Origin: Cladochytrium replicatum
Lineage: Eukaryota; Chytridiomycota; Chytridiomycetes; Cladochytriales; Cladochytriaceae
Length of the DNA stretch: 64,000 nucleotides
Direction: 5' to 3'
Assembly: GCA_025526935.1 (NCBI GenBank)
Contig: JAHLKD010000022.1
Coordinates: 441,501 to 505,500, forward strand
In this document: positions 10,650-22,766 of the stretch, one piece after another
How positions within the stretch are numbered: the stretch's first letter is position 1
How the letters are laid out: each line of letters opens with the position of its first letter
Notes under the pieces: model-generated
The model's database searches: none
What the model was told of the DNA's origin: nothing
The model's input: only the letters and a program-made list of their open reading frames with translations
Program-made: the position numbers and the translations under genes

Positions 10650-13600
10650 TTACAGCTTGGTGTTGAATTCGAGCTTTGCTCGCTTCTGGAATCGCTCAAA
10701 CTGTCTCCGATCGTGCATCTTGACGAGTTCCTGCAGCGGGAGAAACACGACTGGCCACACTCCAAACAGGACGTAGGGGAACCAGGGTAGGCCAAAGATG
10801 CCCGGGATGGGAGTGCCGCACAGAAATGCAAAGGAAAAGAGTATCTGCAACGCGAGACTGTGCTGTATAATTAGTTTTCGAGGTATAAATGTGGCGTGTG
10901 TGAGTTTACCATCCAACACTGGCGATGCACCAGGGAATGTTGTTCCATGGCGGAGATTCCCAGGCGGGCTTGGTACGATGCATGAACGTGGCCGAGAGAA
11001 GCACTATCGTCACATGATTCAGTCCGTGAATGTAAGTATAGCACCCTCTTTCGCATCCAAATACCCACCCATGTAAACGATGAAGGCGATCATTGTGGAA
11101 TGCTGGGCGTGAAGGAGTGCCCATTGATCATTCTCAGAAAGAGACATCCATGACGGAATTCCGTTGCCAAAGATATTCGCTGCAATAGGGGCAGAGTCCG
11201 CTTGTGGGGGAGAAGGAAGGGAGTACATGAGGGTGCTGAGGCAGAAACATACAAATTAGCCTGATGGCTTTGCGGGGTAGGAAGGGACTTACAGCATGAA
11301 AAGGATCACACACATGATTGCCGGTAAGACAAAACGGGCAAAGAAGTAGCTAACGAAGCGCCAGATATCCTTGAGGTGGTCCTGGTTCTTCACTAAGACG
11401 GGATAATGTCAGCGACAAAAGCTTCCGACGCAACGAAAATGTATACACACGTGGCATCAGTGTCATGATGTCGGGGTCGCGCGGTGTGAATAGGAATGAA
11501 CCGGCGATGGGCGGGAGAATGACCCATTGCATCCACATGACTTGGTACGGAGTCAGGATCGGCGGAAGCAACATGCAGTACGAAAGCAAGCAGATCAGCG
11601 AAAGTGAGAAATGGCAGCCGACGATGAACGAAAACGCCTAAAATGAAGAAACAGTGTCAGTAACAATGGGAATTTTATTGTACTACTAGTTCCCAACCTG
11701 CCGTCCGTTTGTGGATAGAGTGCGTGCCTCGCGAATGATCTGCGTCACGCTGTACAGACTGGTGTCAAAGTTGAGGTTGATGGCGCAAGGCGTGGTGTTG
11801 AAGAGCGCAGCGATGGTAAGCGGCGTGTGTGCGGGTGATGAAGAGGGCGACGCAGTGTTGGTCAACGGTATCGAGACGGTGTAAGGGTATGTGTTTGAAC
11901 GGGTGTGTTTGTGGTGGTTCGGAATGCCGCTGAATGACGAGCGGGTTTTGAGCGTGCTGAGTGGGTCAACAGCTACACTAATGTCCGCCTTCATTTGACA
12001 AAAGAAACGTCAGCTCGAGAGACGATCCAGTGAGAAAATGATAGGAAAAGTTACCCATGCGAACGACTCGACGTTCATCTGGTTCATAGAGCTTCCGATG
12101 CAGCACACAACGTCGCCGTATTCCTGGAAAATTCGGATCATCTCGGCAACAGACCGAGGTTCGCTGCATTCTGCAAACAGAGAAACGTGGAGAGGGATGT
12201 CATCAACATTGTCAATGTGTTGCCGCATGTTTTCGATTCCGCGTGGGAGCTGGGCTTTGATGTCGTGATCCTCCAAATACCCATGGGAACCCGATTCTTC
12301 CGAGGAAAGAAGGATGCAGGCGTTCCAATCGATCTCAAGGCCTAGGCGCTCTGCGTAAGCTACCGAGCGGGAATCTTTAAGCGCAAAGTTTGGTATGATC
12401 GCTGACCGAGTTACCTTTGCTTTCTCGTTCCGGAGATGGAGAGAAGTATACGTACCGGATCCCTGCAAACCCAAGATCTTCGATAAAATCTACCACATTC
12501 TGAAGGTTACATAATCAGCCGTCTGCAATGAATTTGTTGCGAGGGTCCACAGCTTACGCGCTTGGGTTGGTATGTCATCGAAATCATTCCAAGGAACGTC
12601 TGGGCCTTCACAACCTCTTGGAAGAAGGTTTCCTCGGTCCAATCCGGAAGCTCACCGCCCTCATCAACCGAATCCACCATACTTAAAATGCGACCTTTGG
12701 TCCGTCGTCGTTTCAGCTTCGGCAGTTGCTGTGCGAGCTGGGATGGCGTGGGGGTGGAAGTGGCAGGTCGAGGTCCGTTCGAAGCTGCAGCGGATAAATT
12801 CCCATCTTCGGCGGGATTGGTGGGGGATGAGGAATCGGATTCTGGTGTTTCTGAAGCAGAGAGAAGCTCAATGCGGTATGGCTCTGGGGATGTGAATGGG
12901 AATGAGGGTATTGGGAAGGGGATCGGTCGGTAGGAGTATCCGATGACGTGCAGTGCACTGATTGTCGCGTTCTGGTAGAATTCGCTGATTTTGCGCTCAA
13001 TCTAGTAGCACGGAATCAGTCCGACTATGGCAAATCGGGACAAAGAGTTACCGATTCGGTAAGAGGCATCAGGGTTTGCCCAGTCCAGTAATCGCCGCAT
13101 GAGTCCATAATAAGGTCCACATTGCCCTCCGACATGACTTGAAACATCCCTTTCTTCATATGTGAGAAAGTGTTCAATCAATCACCAGCATTTTCTCACC
13201 AGATCCGACATCCTTCTCGAAAATGCCCGAGAATAGGTTTGGGACTTCAAAATAGTAGTCACCCATGTTGTCATCAGCCTGGCGTGGAGCGATTGTCTGA
13301 ACGCGTCGATGAAGTTGGTAAGAAGCGGCAACTTCTGGAGTGAAGCCGATCTCCCGTGCGATTCGACAGCAGCACGCTAAATTAAATTAACGTTTCAGGA
13401 TTGGATGGGATAGTTTGTTTGGTCATGGAAAACATCGTACTTTGCTGGCATGCCGAGATATGTCCAGTAAGCTCTGCTCTGTGGAATTTACGGTGGATCT
13501 CGTTGCGCTTCCGGCCTTGTAGAACCCCGCAGTCGGCTGTAAGCATCAAGCTAAGCCCTAATGGTCCGAGCGAACTGCATAACTCGATGAGCAAACAACA

Positions 13601-15489
13601 ACCATATGTTGTTAATGCAACTCACGGAAGGTTCGCTTGCCAATCTCGGTCCTCAAATTTCACACCAGAAGGGGAAATTGCATCTTCGGCGACATCAAGG
13701 ATGACAGGCTCACCGTTCTCGCCGAGCAGAAAGATTTGCTCGACCGACGGAAGAGGCTGGCAAGATGACAGACATCATTATTTATGTGCTGCAAGTTTAG
13801 CATGATGGCTCACCATGGATATTGTTCCATCCCTGTCGATCGAGCAAATAACTGTGGTGTTTGCGAGCGATTCAACGAGCCCAGTAGTACGTGCCAAAAA
13901 TTCAATGTCCATCTTCCCGAGTTGGTTTATAAATTTCGTCCATACGCTCCCTTTTAAAATCTCGGATGAGCTCCCTAAATTTCTTGGTTGAAGATTAGAA
14001 ACCCCTTACGCCAGTCAGGTGTGATGTCCTTGGTTGGTGGAGGTGCCGCATCAAATTCATCGATATCATCCTCATCTTCAAACTCAACCTTTGAGCTTTG
14101 TAGAGCCTCAAGCAGCGCTACGACCTGTGCATTCGCGTAGCTCCGTGCTACCAATATCCAAGTTGGAACCGACAGCGACAGAAGCGGCAAGAGTGCCAAA
14201 ACCTGCTCTACAAGCAACATCTCTACACCCTGAGTCAACCTTGACGGGTCATTCGCGACCTTCACGCCAAATCGGATTGTATTCACGACCAGACTGACGA
14301 GGAAAACAAGCGGGATCACTCGATTTGAGATGAAAGCAAAGATCAGTCGTAGCTGTATCACGAGAACAGTGTCGGGTCGAGATGGGTGGAGAGCGACAGT
14401 GAGCGTGTGCTTCAATGGAGTCTCAAGGAGGACGAATCGGTGCTCGGTTTTCCCTTTCAATGCATTACGTAGCCCACTCGATTCAACCGAGTCAAACAAG
14501 GAAGGTTTAAAGAGAGTGTTCTTTGAGAGGGTGAGGGTGTTGACGTTGGTATTGCTGACATTGACGAATTGTGATCCACCATCGCTGATGTATCCAGTAG
14601 CAGAAGTGCCCGATTGGTGATCTGAATCATTAACGTGTTCCTTAGCGGACAACGTAGGGGTTCCAATGTACTTCACATCACACGGAGCACGGTCTCCGTA
14701 GCTCAAGACTACCACATCACCCTCTACAAGTAAAGTAGAAGGGTAATGCCTGATTTGGTCGTTGCGGATTACCCTCGCCATGGAGATTGTTGGCAAAGTA
14801 GTAGGGATTTTACAGTCCTTATCGGTAAATACGTTAATCGACCAGTTGAAAGAAATTGCGATCATTGAAAACACACTGGATGTTCAACGCTTACCAGCTT
14901 GAGGTTTTGTTTGTTCGCTGAAGCAAGATTCACAATCGACTGGATTCTGGAGGTCACCTCAAGCTGAGTCAGCCGCCATTCTTTAAGATATAGCCACGCG
15001 TTCCAAGCTAGGACCAAAAGCATGATGCATGCTTCCGGCAGTGATGCGACTTGCCGTCTTTGAACTGGTTGAGCTAACGCACATGAATAACAGAAATTGG
15101 CAATCAACGCGATGGCCAGGAACATGGTGAGAATGGTGTCCAGACGCTTCAGAAATGGAACAAGGGCTGGAAACACAAAATCAAATGAAAGCTGCGTTGA
15201 GAACAGTTTGGAGGGTACACACATATGGTACTTCGAATCTGCCTGCGGTGGTCATCGAGCATGCTGTTTGCCGAATCAAGCAGCCGGCTACAATGTATTC
15301 GGATCACGATTGATTATGCGTTCATATAGCTTTAAGGATGAGCCATTACCTTATCGCCACTTCATCAGAAAGGCCGTGATATGGGTCAATTCCTGAGTTC
15401 CCGTTCGCATCAGGAGTCCCATTGCGAGGGGGTGATGGGTGATGCTCCGAGAAGCGCTGTGGAGCCGCTCCAGAACTTTCGCGGGGCAT
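10650..15489 (-). CDS. TMEM94: TMEM94-type P-type ATPase-like membrane protein
   Basis: This is a multi-exon gene of roughly 1,300 codons, close to the human protein. Diagnostic blocks in order are LLVEGDVVVLSYGDRAPCDV (actuator-like), HRFVLLETPL, a paired membrane segment around VIPLVFLVSLVVNTIRFGVK, then TVICSIDRDGTIS (the counterpart of CCVDKQGILSW), GLEIDWNACILLS, AKLPRGIENMRQHIDNVDDI, EYGDVVCCIGSS, MHRTKPAWESPPWNN and the C-terminal HDRRQFERFQKRAKLEFNTK. TMEM94 has been described as an ER magnesium-uptake P-type ATPase-like protein. Visible early exons are 15489..15350, about 15294..15228, 15170..14895 and 14817 onward. One intron near 13980 is only 35 nt, with a clear CTAATC branch site. 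A start at 15561 is also possible. The gene is head-to-head with FIGNL1. No disabling change was seen. Confidence 0.9.
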
Positions 15490-15668
15490 TGAAGGCACTC
15501 TGGCTCTCGATTCAAAGCGTGTGATCCGGTGCACTGCAAACAGCTCTCGGCAAGCATGCACCCGCGCAAGTCTTTTTCCGTCTGTCGAAATTTGGCAGCC
15601 GATGAAACGTAAAATTCACCTCCCGTGGCTGTGCACAGTCCATCCATTTTGGGAACCTTCGCGAACAG

Positions 15669-18647
15669 ATGGAATCGAACGAAAAGCGGACGGCATTCGG
15701 GCAGCTGTGGGTCTCGGCTCTCTGCGCGGCAGCTGAGATAGCGCAGGTCCAGCATGATCAATCGGCTCAAGCCTCTGTAGCGGACTCTGAAGATATCGTG
15801 CTTGATAGCTTACGCGCTGCTATCCTGATGATCGAAGCTGAAAGGAAACCTGTGCGTGACTCATCTGGTGCTGAAAATGATCGAAACCTTAAAGAGGAGG
15901 GGAAAGTGCGCGAAGCGTTGAGCTCAGTAATGCTCGCACATCTTGAAACAAAGGTAAACGAGGAAGGAAAGTGGTCGCAGTTGCTTATGTTGAATGTAGT
16001 ATCTATGGCTGTACGATGACACATTAATTCACCACATAACGTCAGTACCACCCAAAATGGAGAATGGAGAATCAACAGCATCGAATCGACCGAGTTTCTT
16101 GGAGGAAGTTGAGCAAGCGCTGCTGGAAAGAGAACGACGAGGATCGAGAATGGCTCTCACTGCGGAACTTATTCCGGAACCGCCATCACTGGCGTCGCTC
16201 CTGGATATGGTATTTGATAACTTTTTCATTGGTTGGTCGATGTTGATTTCACAGCCGTCAGGATTGTGTGTTCGATGGATTCATGGTTCCTACGCCAAAC
16301 ATATCTGAGCTCGGAATATACTCCAAAGCGTTTCCTGCATCGGATAGCTATGGGACAGTCGTTTCACCTGATCGGCAGCTGGCGATCTTGCCCGATTATA
16401 ACCAAGAACCAGCCCAATCCTATGTTGAACAAGCTTCCAATCTTGCCCACGTATCCATTCGGCCAATGCCACTACCACCTCCGTTCAATGTCAATACATC
16501 CTCCATCTCCAGCCAAAACATCGTCACGTCAAGGAACACTGGAATCCATGAAAAGAATAGTCAGGCCAAAAAATTTGAGGAAGTAAACTTGATGAACCGT
16601 CCAAATGTTTCGACTCAAAATACCAAGGTAAGAATATGTGAAGAATGCGTACCGTGTTGATCTATATGCTCTTTTTAGAAACGCTCGATAGTTCCTGACA
16701 GCGACAGCGACGGGGAAGAAGAATTCAAAACGGATTCGACAGTGATCACAAAGACTGGATGCGATGCCGACGAAAACTTGAAGGAAGGTTCTGGCGAGTT
16801 CTTGACAGCATACCAGAGACTGGTAACGCGCTCTTACAATGATTATTGAGTTGATTAAAAGTTTTACTCGGAAGATTCTTGATCAACAAAAAAAGAACAA
16901 TGGAATGCGGAATCAGAATGGGCGGGCAGGTGGATTCAACGGTCGTACCCCAACGTACACTGCGCCAGAAAGCAAAAACGTAGTGCAACTCAGCCAGATG
17001 GGTGGCGGTGGGAAGAAAGGTGCCGCACTTCGCGCTAAACGCCAGAAATTTGTGTCGCCGCTTCTGAACAACAAGGAAGAAGAGGAAGTACCAGCGTAAG
17101 TTCAATGAGCTGTAAGTGACCAGCAACCACTTATTGTGAAACTTTAAAGATCAGGGTATTGTCCAAGACAGAAAAAGGCGAACGGGAAATCAAACGATGG
17201 GACACTTGCAGGACCACATGCGCAACTTCTTGAGGAACTTCTCGCGGACGATCGACTGCGGAATATTGAGCCCAAGATGGCGGAGATGATTTTAAATGAA
17301 ATCATGGATCGACGTATTGAAGTCACCTGGCAAGTTAAATGCTACAATCGCGACTGTTCAGCTCTGATAACCAACAATCAGGGATGATATTGCTGGACTT
17401 GAACACGCCAAGAACACAATCAAGGAGATCGTCGTCTGGCCAATGCTAAGACCAGATATTTTCACTGGCTTGCGTGGTCCTCCGAAAGGTATTGAAATGC
17501 ATCTGTGTTGTTAACCTAATTAAATAGCTCCTGAACAGGTCTTCTTTTGTTCGGGCCTCCGGGTGTGTGAGAGTTTAACCAAAGTAACCGAAAGGTGAAC
17601 TGATCATATTTGCAGGAACCGGTACGAGAACCAGTCGTCGGCAATGCTGAAAGTCTGAATCTTGACACTCCACCTAGGGAAAACATTGATTGGTAAATGC
17701 ATCGCGAGCCAGGCTGGCGCCACATTCTTTAGCATCAGTTCATCCTCCCTTACATCAAAATGGGTCGGGGATGGAGAAAAGATGGTTCGCGCGCTTTTCG
17801 CAGTGGCTCGAGCGCTGCAACCGAGTGTGGTGTTTGTGGACGAGATCGACTCGCTTCTAACCCAACGGACAGATGGGGAGGTTGAAGCCACACGAAGGAT
17901 CAAGACTGAGTTTTTGGTGCAGTTCGATGGGTGTGGAACAGATGCGGAGGATCGTATCTTGCTTATTGGTAAGTCATCAGATCAGATTGGTCAAGCCATT
18001 GTTTAACTTTGTGGTATCATCTAATTTATATCGATTAAGGTGCTACGAATCGGTAGGTAGAACGCCAAAAAAGGGGAAATTGAGAGCTGAGTCGATTGCA
18101 TAGACCTCATGAGATTGATGAAGCTGCACGTCGCCGATTCCGAAAGAAACTGTGAGATACAATGACAACAAACACGAGAGATTCTTGCTCATTTAAATCC
18201 AGTTACATCCCACTTCCGGAACCGGCAGCAAGACATAGCATCGTGAACAACCTGCTCAAGAAACAAACTCATTCACTAACAGACGAGCAAGTTGCCGAAA
18301 TTGTCCACAGTACACACGGTGATATGGGATGTATGGGTCACTCGCATTCATTTTCTGACATCCACCTGTAGGATACAGCGGCTCAGATATGGACGGACTC
18401 GTGCGAGAGGCTGCGCTGGGTAGGCTAAGTTTTTGATGATCTTAACGACTCACCAACACTTCGAGCTGAAGGCCCCATCCGGGACATTCGAGATATCCGA
18501 AGCATCAATGCAGCGGATGTACGACCGGTCACATTTGATGACTTTGTGGATGCATTGACCCAAGTGCGGGCAAGTGTTTCAGAGAAAGATCTTGAGGTGT
18601 ATCTGCGGTTTGATTCGGAGTATGGGTCTGTGAATCGCAAGCAATGA
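15669..18647 (+). CDS. FIGNL1: Fidgetin-like 1 AAA ATPase
   Basis: The AAA module matches FIGNL1 almost block for block: [17 protein letters not shown] before it, then [33 protein letters not shown], Walker [37 protein letters not shown], Walker [31 protein letters not shown] and the tail [22 protein letters not shown]1 is a nuclear ATPase that dismantles RAD51 filaments in recombination. The N-terminal half is long, poorly conserved and split by several introns. Very small exons occur. A 6-nt exon (17616..17621) supplies the TG of Walker A, and a 13-nt exon (18040..18052) supplies the ATN sensor. Without the 6-nt exon the P-loop would lack two residues. The ATG at 15669 is the first in frame. 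The gene diverges from TMEM94 with about 180 bases between them. Confidence 0.92.
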
Positions 18648-18959
18648 ATTGCTCCCAAATCGTATCAAAGAAAGAGATTATTACTACTGGCTCACATTCC
18701 GTCCAAATCCAAGGCTTCCCACATCCACCCGCCCTGTCACAAATATATGTCTTGTCCAACCAGTAATTCTGCGCAAGCCGAAGTCGATCATGGCGGCTGC
18801 ATGGAGGCCGTTCGCGTCGCCGATGGCTGCAAAAAGCAACTATCTGAATGGCTCTCTTAGGATCCTAAAGACATCGCTAGTTCTTACGCACATCGAACGC
18901 TACGATCTGCTTTCGCTGTTATTCCCCCCAGGTTCATGAATCTCCTGCTCGAAGAAGAC

Positions 18960-19495
18960 GCGGAAGGAAATTTGTAACAGTTGGTGGTTCGTTGGGCTTG
19001 GCCGCTTTCTGCATATGGGGTCGGGCCGATATCTCTATGCCTCGACTCTCGAACGAAATGTTCGCACGGTCATCGCTGGAGCAAAATCTACTTCCATTTC
19101 AACGTGGATAACGGGGAAATCATCGACGATTTGCACCTGAGATCCGCGAAGCGTATTCTTGAAACTTACCAAAAGAATGACACTGTCCAAGAGTCATGAA
19201 GCAGGAAATAATTTCAACTCGTACATGACGTATAGTTGGTTTGTACATTAAGTTTGGACAGCAGATTGCGTCTCTCAATGGTGTATCACCACTGGTGTAC
19301 TCCAACACTTTCCCAGTTTTGTATGACATGGCCCCGCCGATTCTTATGGATGTCGCCCAACGATCATTGGCTCGGAGTCGAACATCCTTTTTCAGCGAGA
19401 TATTTCAGTTGTTTGAAGATGCGCCAATCGCATAGGCTAGTGTGCCCAGTGTTCACAGACTTCGTGACGGAACGCCGGTTGGCATGATGATCAAA
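18960..19495 (+). pseudogene. ABC1/ADCK (UbiB-family) kinase, decayed 5' fragment
   Basis: Pieces of an ABC1-family atypical kinase are readable in several frames: a membrane-like stretch (GGSLGLAAFCIWGR), LERNVRTVIAG, NGEIIDDLHLRSAKRILETY, LYIKFGQQIASLNGVSP (containing the family KxGQ motif), SEIFQLFEDAPIA, and then HRLRDGTPVG in place of the usual ASVAQVHRA-LRDGTPVAVK. The reading frame changes between the first pieces. A TAG stands directly after APIA. The block that should bear the nucleotide-binding lysine is replaced. No later kinase motif follows. The family acts in coenzyme Q biosynthesis or lipid handling in mitochondria. This copy cannot encode a full kinase; it is probably a partial duplicate whose intact paralog lies elsewhere (inference). 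Confidence 0.7.
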
Positions 19496-20303
19496 ACCTT
19501 GAGGTCTATTTACTCGTAGGAATTAACAAAAGACAGAACTTTACTTTGAAATTTACAGATATCTATCCAAATGGATGAGATCTTGCCACTTTCAAGCTTG
19601 TGCTGTGTTGTATCGAGTGGTTTTTTGAGCTTCCGCTTCCTTGAACCGCGAAAACTGAACCAAAAAGGCACACAGGAAACATAGCAAACATACCCGTGCG
19701 GAGGATCAGCGTCCGCAAGAGAAGAAGAGTATATCCATTGTCGTACAAGCTCTGCGGATCGAATGAGAGGCATGGCCGATGGGAATGTGATGGTTGGCGT
19801 TTTGCATCTCCCATGATTCCGTTTTCGCTGACCACACTTTTGATCGCCTCCTCTATCTCCGCCACCAGGTGATTGTGGAATTATACCACGAACTTCCTCT
19901 TTTTGGCGTCCACCACAAGAGTTATTTAACTTCCCACATTCGCATTGTTCAAAAAGTCGTTTTTTGTGCTTCTACTTGCCCCACCTTTACTAGCACATTT
20001 ATCAGGTCTTCGCGCGTTATTTTATGTGCTACTCCATGGCTACTTCTTCGGGCGAGTCCAAACCCATTCCCTTCAACTAAGAGTACCAACGAAATGACAG
20101 ATAGGACTGTGAATCGCATTCTTTTGAATGGAATAAGGTTTTGGATTTGTTTATTGGTCCCAAACACTATTTTGTTTTGTCCAATCCACTCACAATCCCC
20201 CAAAGTCAGGAACAAAAATGCAGAACCACACAAATGAGCCGAGTGAGTAAATTTGCAAAGATAGAACCGCAAAACCATACGACCAGTATCTTAGTCACAC
20301 CTC
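19496..20303. other. Unresolved region with one weak secreted-peptide candidate
   Basis: No conserved gene is recognised. On the minus strand an ATG at 20119 opens a 57-codon frame that begins with a good signal-peptide-like sequence (MRFTVLSVISLVLLVEGNG) and has a possible GTAAAG donor near 19990. No convincing second exon was found. It may be a small secreted protein or chance. The plus strand has only short open stretches. Confidence 0.25.
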
Positions 20304-22766
20304 TCATATAAGGGATGATTTTCCCCACTTCAGCGGGGTAGACAAAGTCAAAGAGAACGCCTTTGACGCATCATTATCCATCCATACTACGAATGGCTCC
20401 TTACCCAGCTGATCCCGCTGAATAGATCGTTCTACCTCGGAATCCACTTTGACTGCAGAGCTCGCGATGGGAACCGTAATTACCCCTTTGCAGGTCTTGG
20501 AAGAAACCACCTCCACCCCAAGCAGTGTTGATCCGTCGTTCGAGAGTACGAGTGTGGAGCTTAACCCACATGCGTCGCGCCTTTCTCGCGCGAGGAATGC
20601 ATCCATCAAATCGTCAAGTTTGAGAGACCTCACTGGCCACGAGACCGTCGCGTTCAACTTTTGAACTACGTGTTCGGTCCACTGCTGTACGAGCGAAAAT
20701 GTGCCGCTTACTGTGCCGATGGTCACAGAGCGGAGAGAAGTGCGCAGGTTTGCTTGGTGGAACATGTAGGGATCTATATGAGCATGGTTTCAAAAAGCTG
20801 AATCTGAATGTTGTTGGATGTTTTCATACCTTGGTGGAGCGACAGCAATTTGTACAAAATTCGGTTCGCTTCACGCTTCATGTTCGTCGTAAAGTTGGTT
20901 GAAGTGCCATAGTACGACAGATACATTTTGTCGTAAAGAATCTGGTTCATCTCAGGTGTGCTGCAATTAAAGTAGACCTCGGTTGGGGATCGAGGGATAA
21001 TGACAGTGCCAGCAAGGTTGCTGGACTCAATGGTGGTGTAGAGTGGGAACCACAAACCATTTGGGTTGACAAGGTTTGTTCGGGAGTTGTCTCCGACGAC
21101 CCCAATGATGCCCTTCTCCGCCATTGCTGCAAGAGCGTCACCGTTGAAAACTCCTGTGATTTGAGGAGTCACCATCGTTCGAATGGAGTAGTAACTTCGA
21201 CCGGTTAAGCCGAGGAGTGTAGCGCCATCGCTGTTGTATTTCAGCTCATTTACAGCATCGTATTTTGAGCAAGTATCGAGCTCTTCATGGCTGAACCTTG
21301 AAGGAAGATCAATCTTGATGCATTGTTCTCGCTCAGAGCTTACGTGTGCGAAACCCAATAGAATTGTTTGAGCCTGTTATCATTACCTGCGAAATAATTG
21401 AACAGAGGATCCAGCTTCAGTTTCTGCAAATTCAGGCCGATATTTGCAGGTATAGGGTCTGGCCACCGAGTAACTCCCGTCCCGAGCGGTTTTTTGAAGT
21501 TCAAGTCTCGATTTTCGATCCCTCCATCGAAGTTAATGACTGTGTCTAAGTTGGGCTGCGATATCAGAGCTGCACCATTCATATTGAATGCGAATTCAAG
21601 GCGGACATTGGAGCCAGCGGGAAGACGCGTGTTCAGTCTATTCTGCCATGTTATGAGGTTGCCGACATCCGTTGGCGACAAGCGGTATGCTGGTTGCTTG
21701 TTAAGGTCGTTATAAAGTCCGACTCCAAAGGTTTTTGAATTGATAGGACCGTCCGTATCCGTTGGTAAAAATACTGTCCAGAATGAAACTGTTCAATCAA
21801 GTTCTTAACTGCTTTTAGCCAAACCTATAATTACCGTCATCTATATGAAGGCCGAGATACAGACGGCGAACACCTTGGTAAACCCCTCGGGTGCCCCAGT
21901 TGAACCAAATGTGGCCCAACAACAAGCTGGTCTGGGACCAGCTTCCAAAGGAAGTAAAGAAGGACATCTGCTGGCGCCCATTATCGTGCTGTATGAGGGC
22001 TGCTGCTACCGTATCATCCTTGAACGCATCATTCTTTCGGAAATGGGCCACAGCGGCTGCCTTTGTGTAGTTCACAATTGTGGAAGGGTAATGCCACAAT
22101 CCTGTGGTGCTCAAGCTTGGTGATGGACTCCTGATACCCGCTAGTGCTAGTGGTGCGTTTGTCGTGTTCAGGTATAATTCTTGCTCAACACCCGTGGAGC
22201 AGCAACCTGCCCCGTTACCGTTGTAGGTCTGTATTCCGTGATATGCGATTGTAGGGTAATCGTTCAAGGTCACCTGTCGGACACCATAGCGAGCCTCGTA
22301 TGCATACAGCTGAGCCCATTGAGCGTCGCTAAGTGCGCTTTGATAGTTTGATCCGTTTGGATAGGCGAGGTAGCCGTCGGAAAGGACGATGAGACTGTAC
22401 TTCCCACGGGTAGCAATTCCACCTTGATTCAGAGTGATGTTTTCGACGAGGTCGAGGCTGCCAGCGGTCGAGAATGTGGCAGGTATCAGCTGGGTGTCGA
22501 AAGGGAACCCGTATGCTTTGAAGATGTACTCTGCGGCCTCATGTCCTCCCAGAGCTATGGTCAAAATTGAAGATGATTGATAGAGGATTGTCGCTGGAAG
22601 ACTTACAAGTTCGAAGTATAAGAGCCTTTAACCCAAGCAAAATCTTTTCGCTCCCATATAGTTTCTGAGAGGCGAATGGACCTGTTGTGGCAATCGCAGC
22701 ATTGGCAGCAGTGGTGACAAAGTGTACGACGCACCACGCTGATACTAGGTGCAGCTTCAACCTCAT
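20304..22766 (-). CDS. Secreted Agd3-like polysaccharide deacetylase
   Basis: Five exons (22766..22607, 22554..21835, 21773..21344, 21296..20830, 20773..20304) give 748 aa with all phases agreeing. The start at 22766 gives a signal peptide of about 23 residues ending in TAANA. The N-terminal half has the aromatic, Asn-rich look of the carbohydrate-binding part of the Agd3 family. The deacetylase part has HIDDVFLPTDTDG (metal-binding DD), FYWVSHTFSHEEL (the HTxxH-type motif, restored only by splicing at 21344/21296), ITGVFNGDALAAMAEKGIIG, VVGDNSRTNLVNP and DPYMFHQANLRT. Aspergillus Agd3 deacetylates the GalNAc of cell-surface galactosaminogalactan; the substrate here is unknown. It is likely exported and acts on the cell wall or an extracellular glycan. 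The gene is intact. Confidence 0.82.

Noticed and set aside
12562-12933. Plus-strand open frames inside the TMEM94 gene
   Set aside because: They overlap TMEM94 coding and disordered exons and show no family motif.
15351-15770. 139-codon minus-strand frame overlapping the TMEM94 start
   Set aside because: It runs through both the FIGNL1 start on the other strand and the TMEM94 first exon in a different frame, and has no homology.
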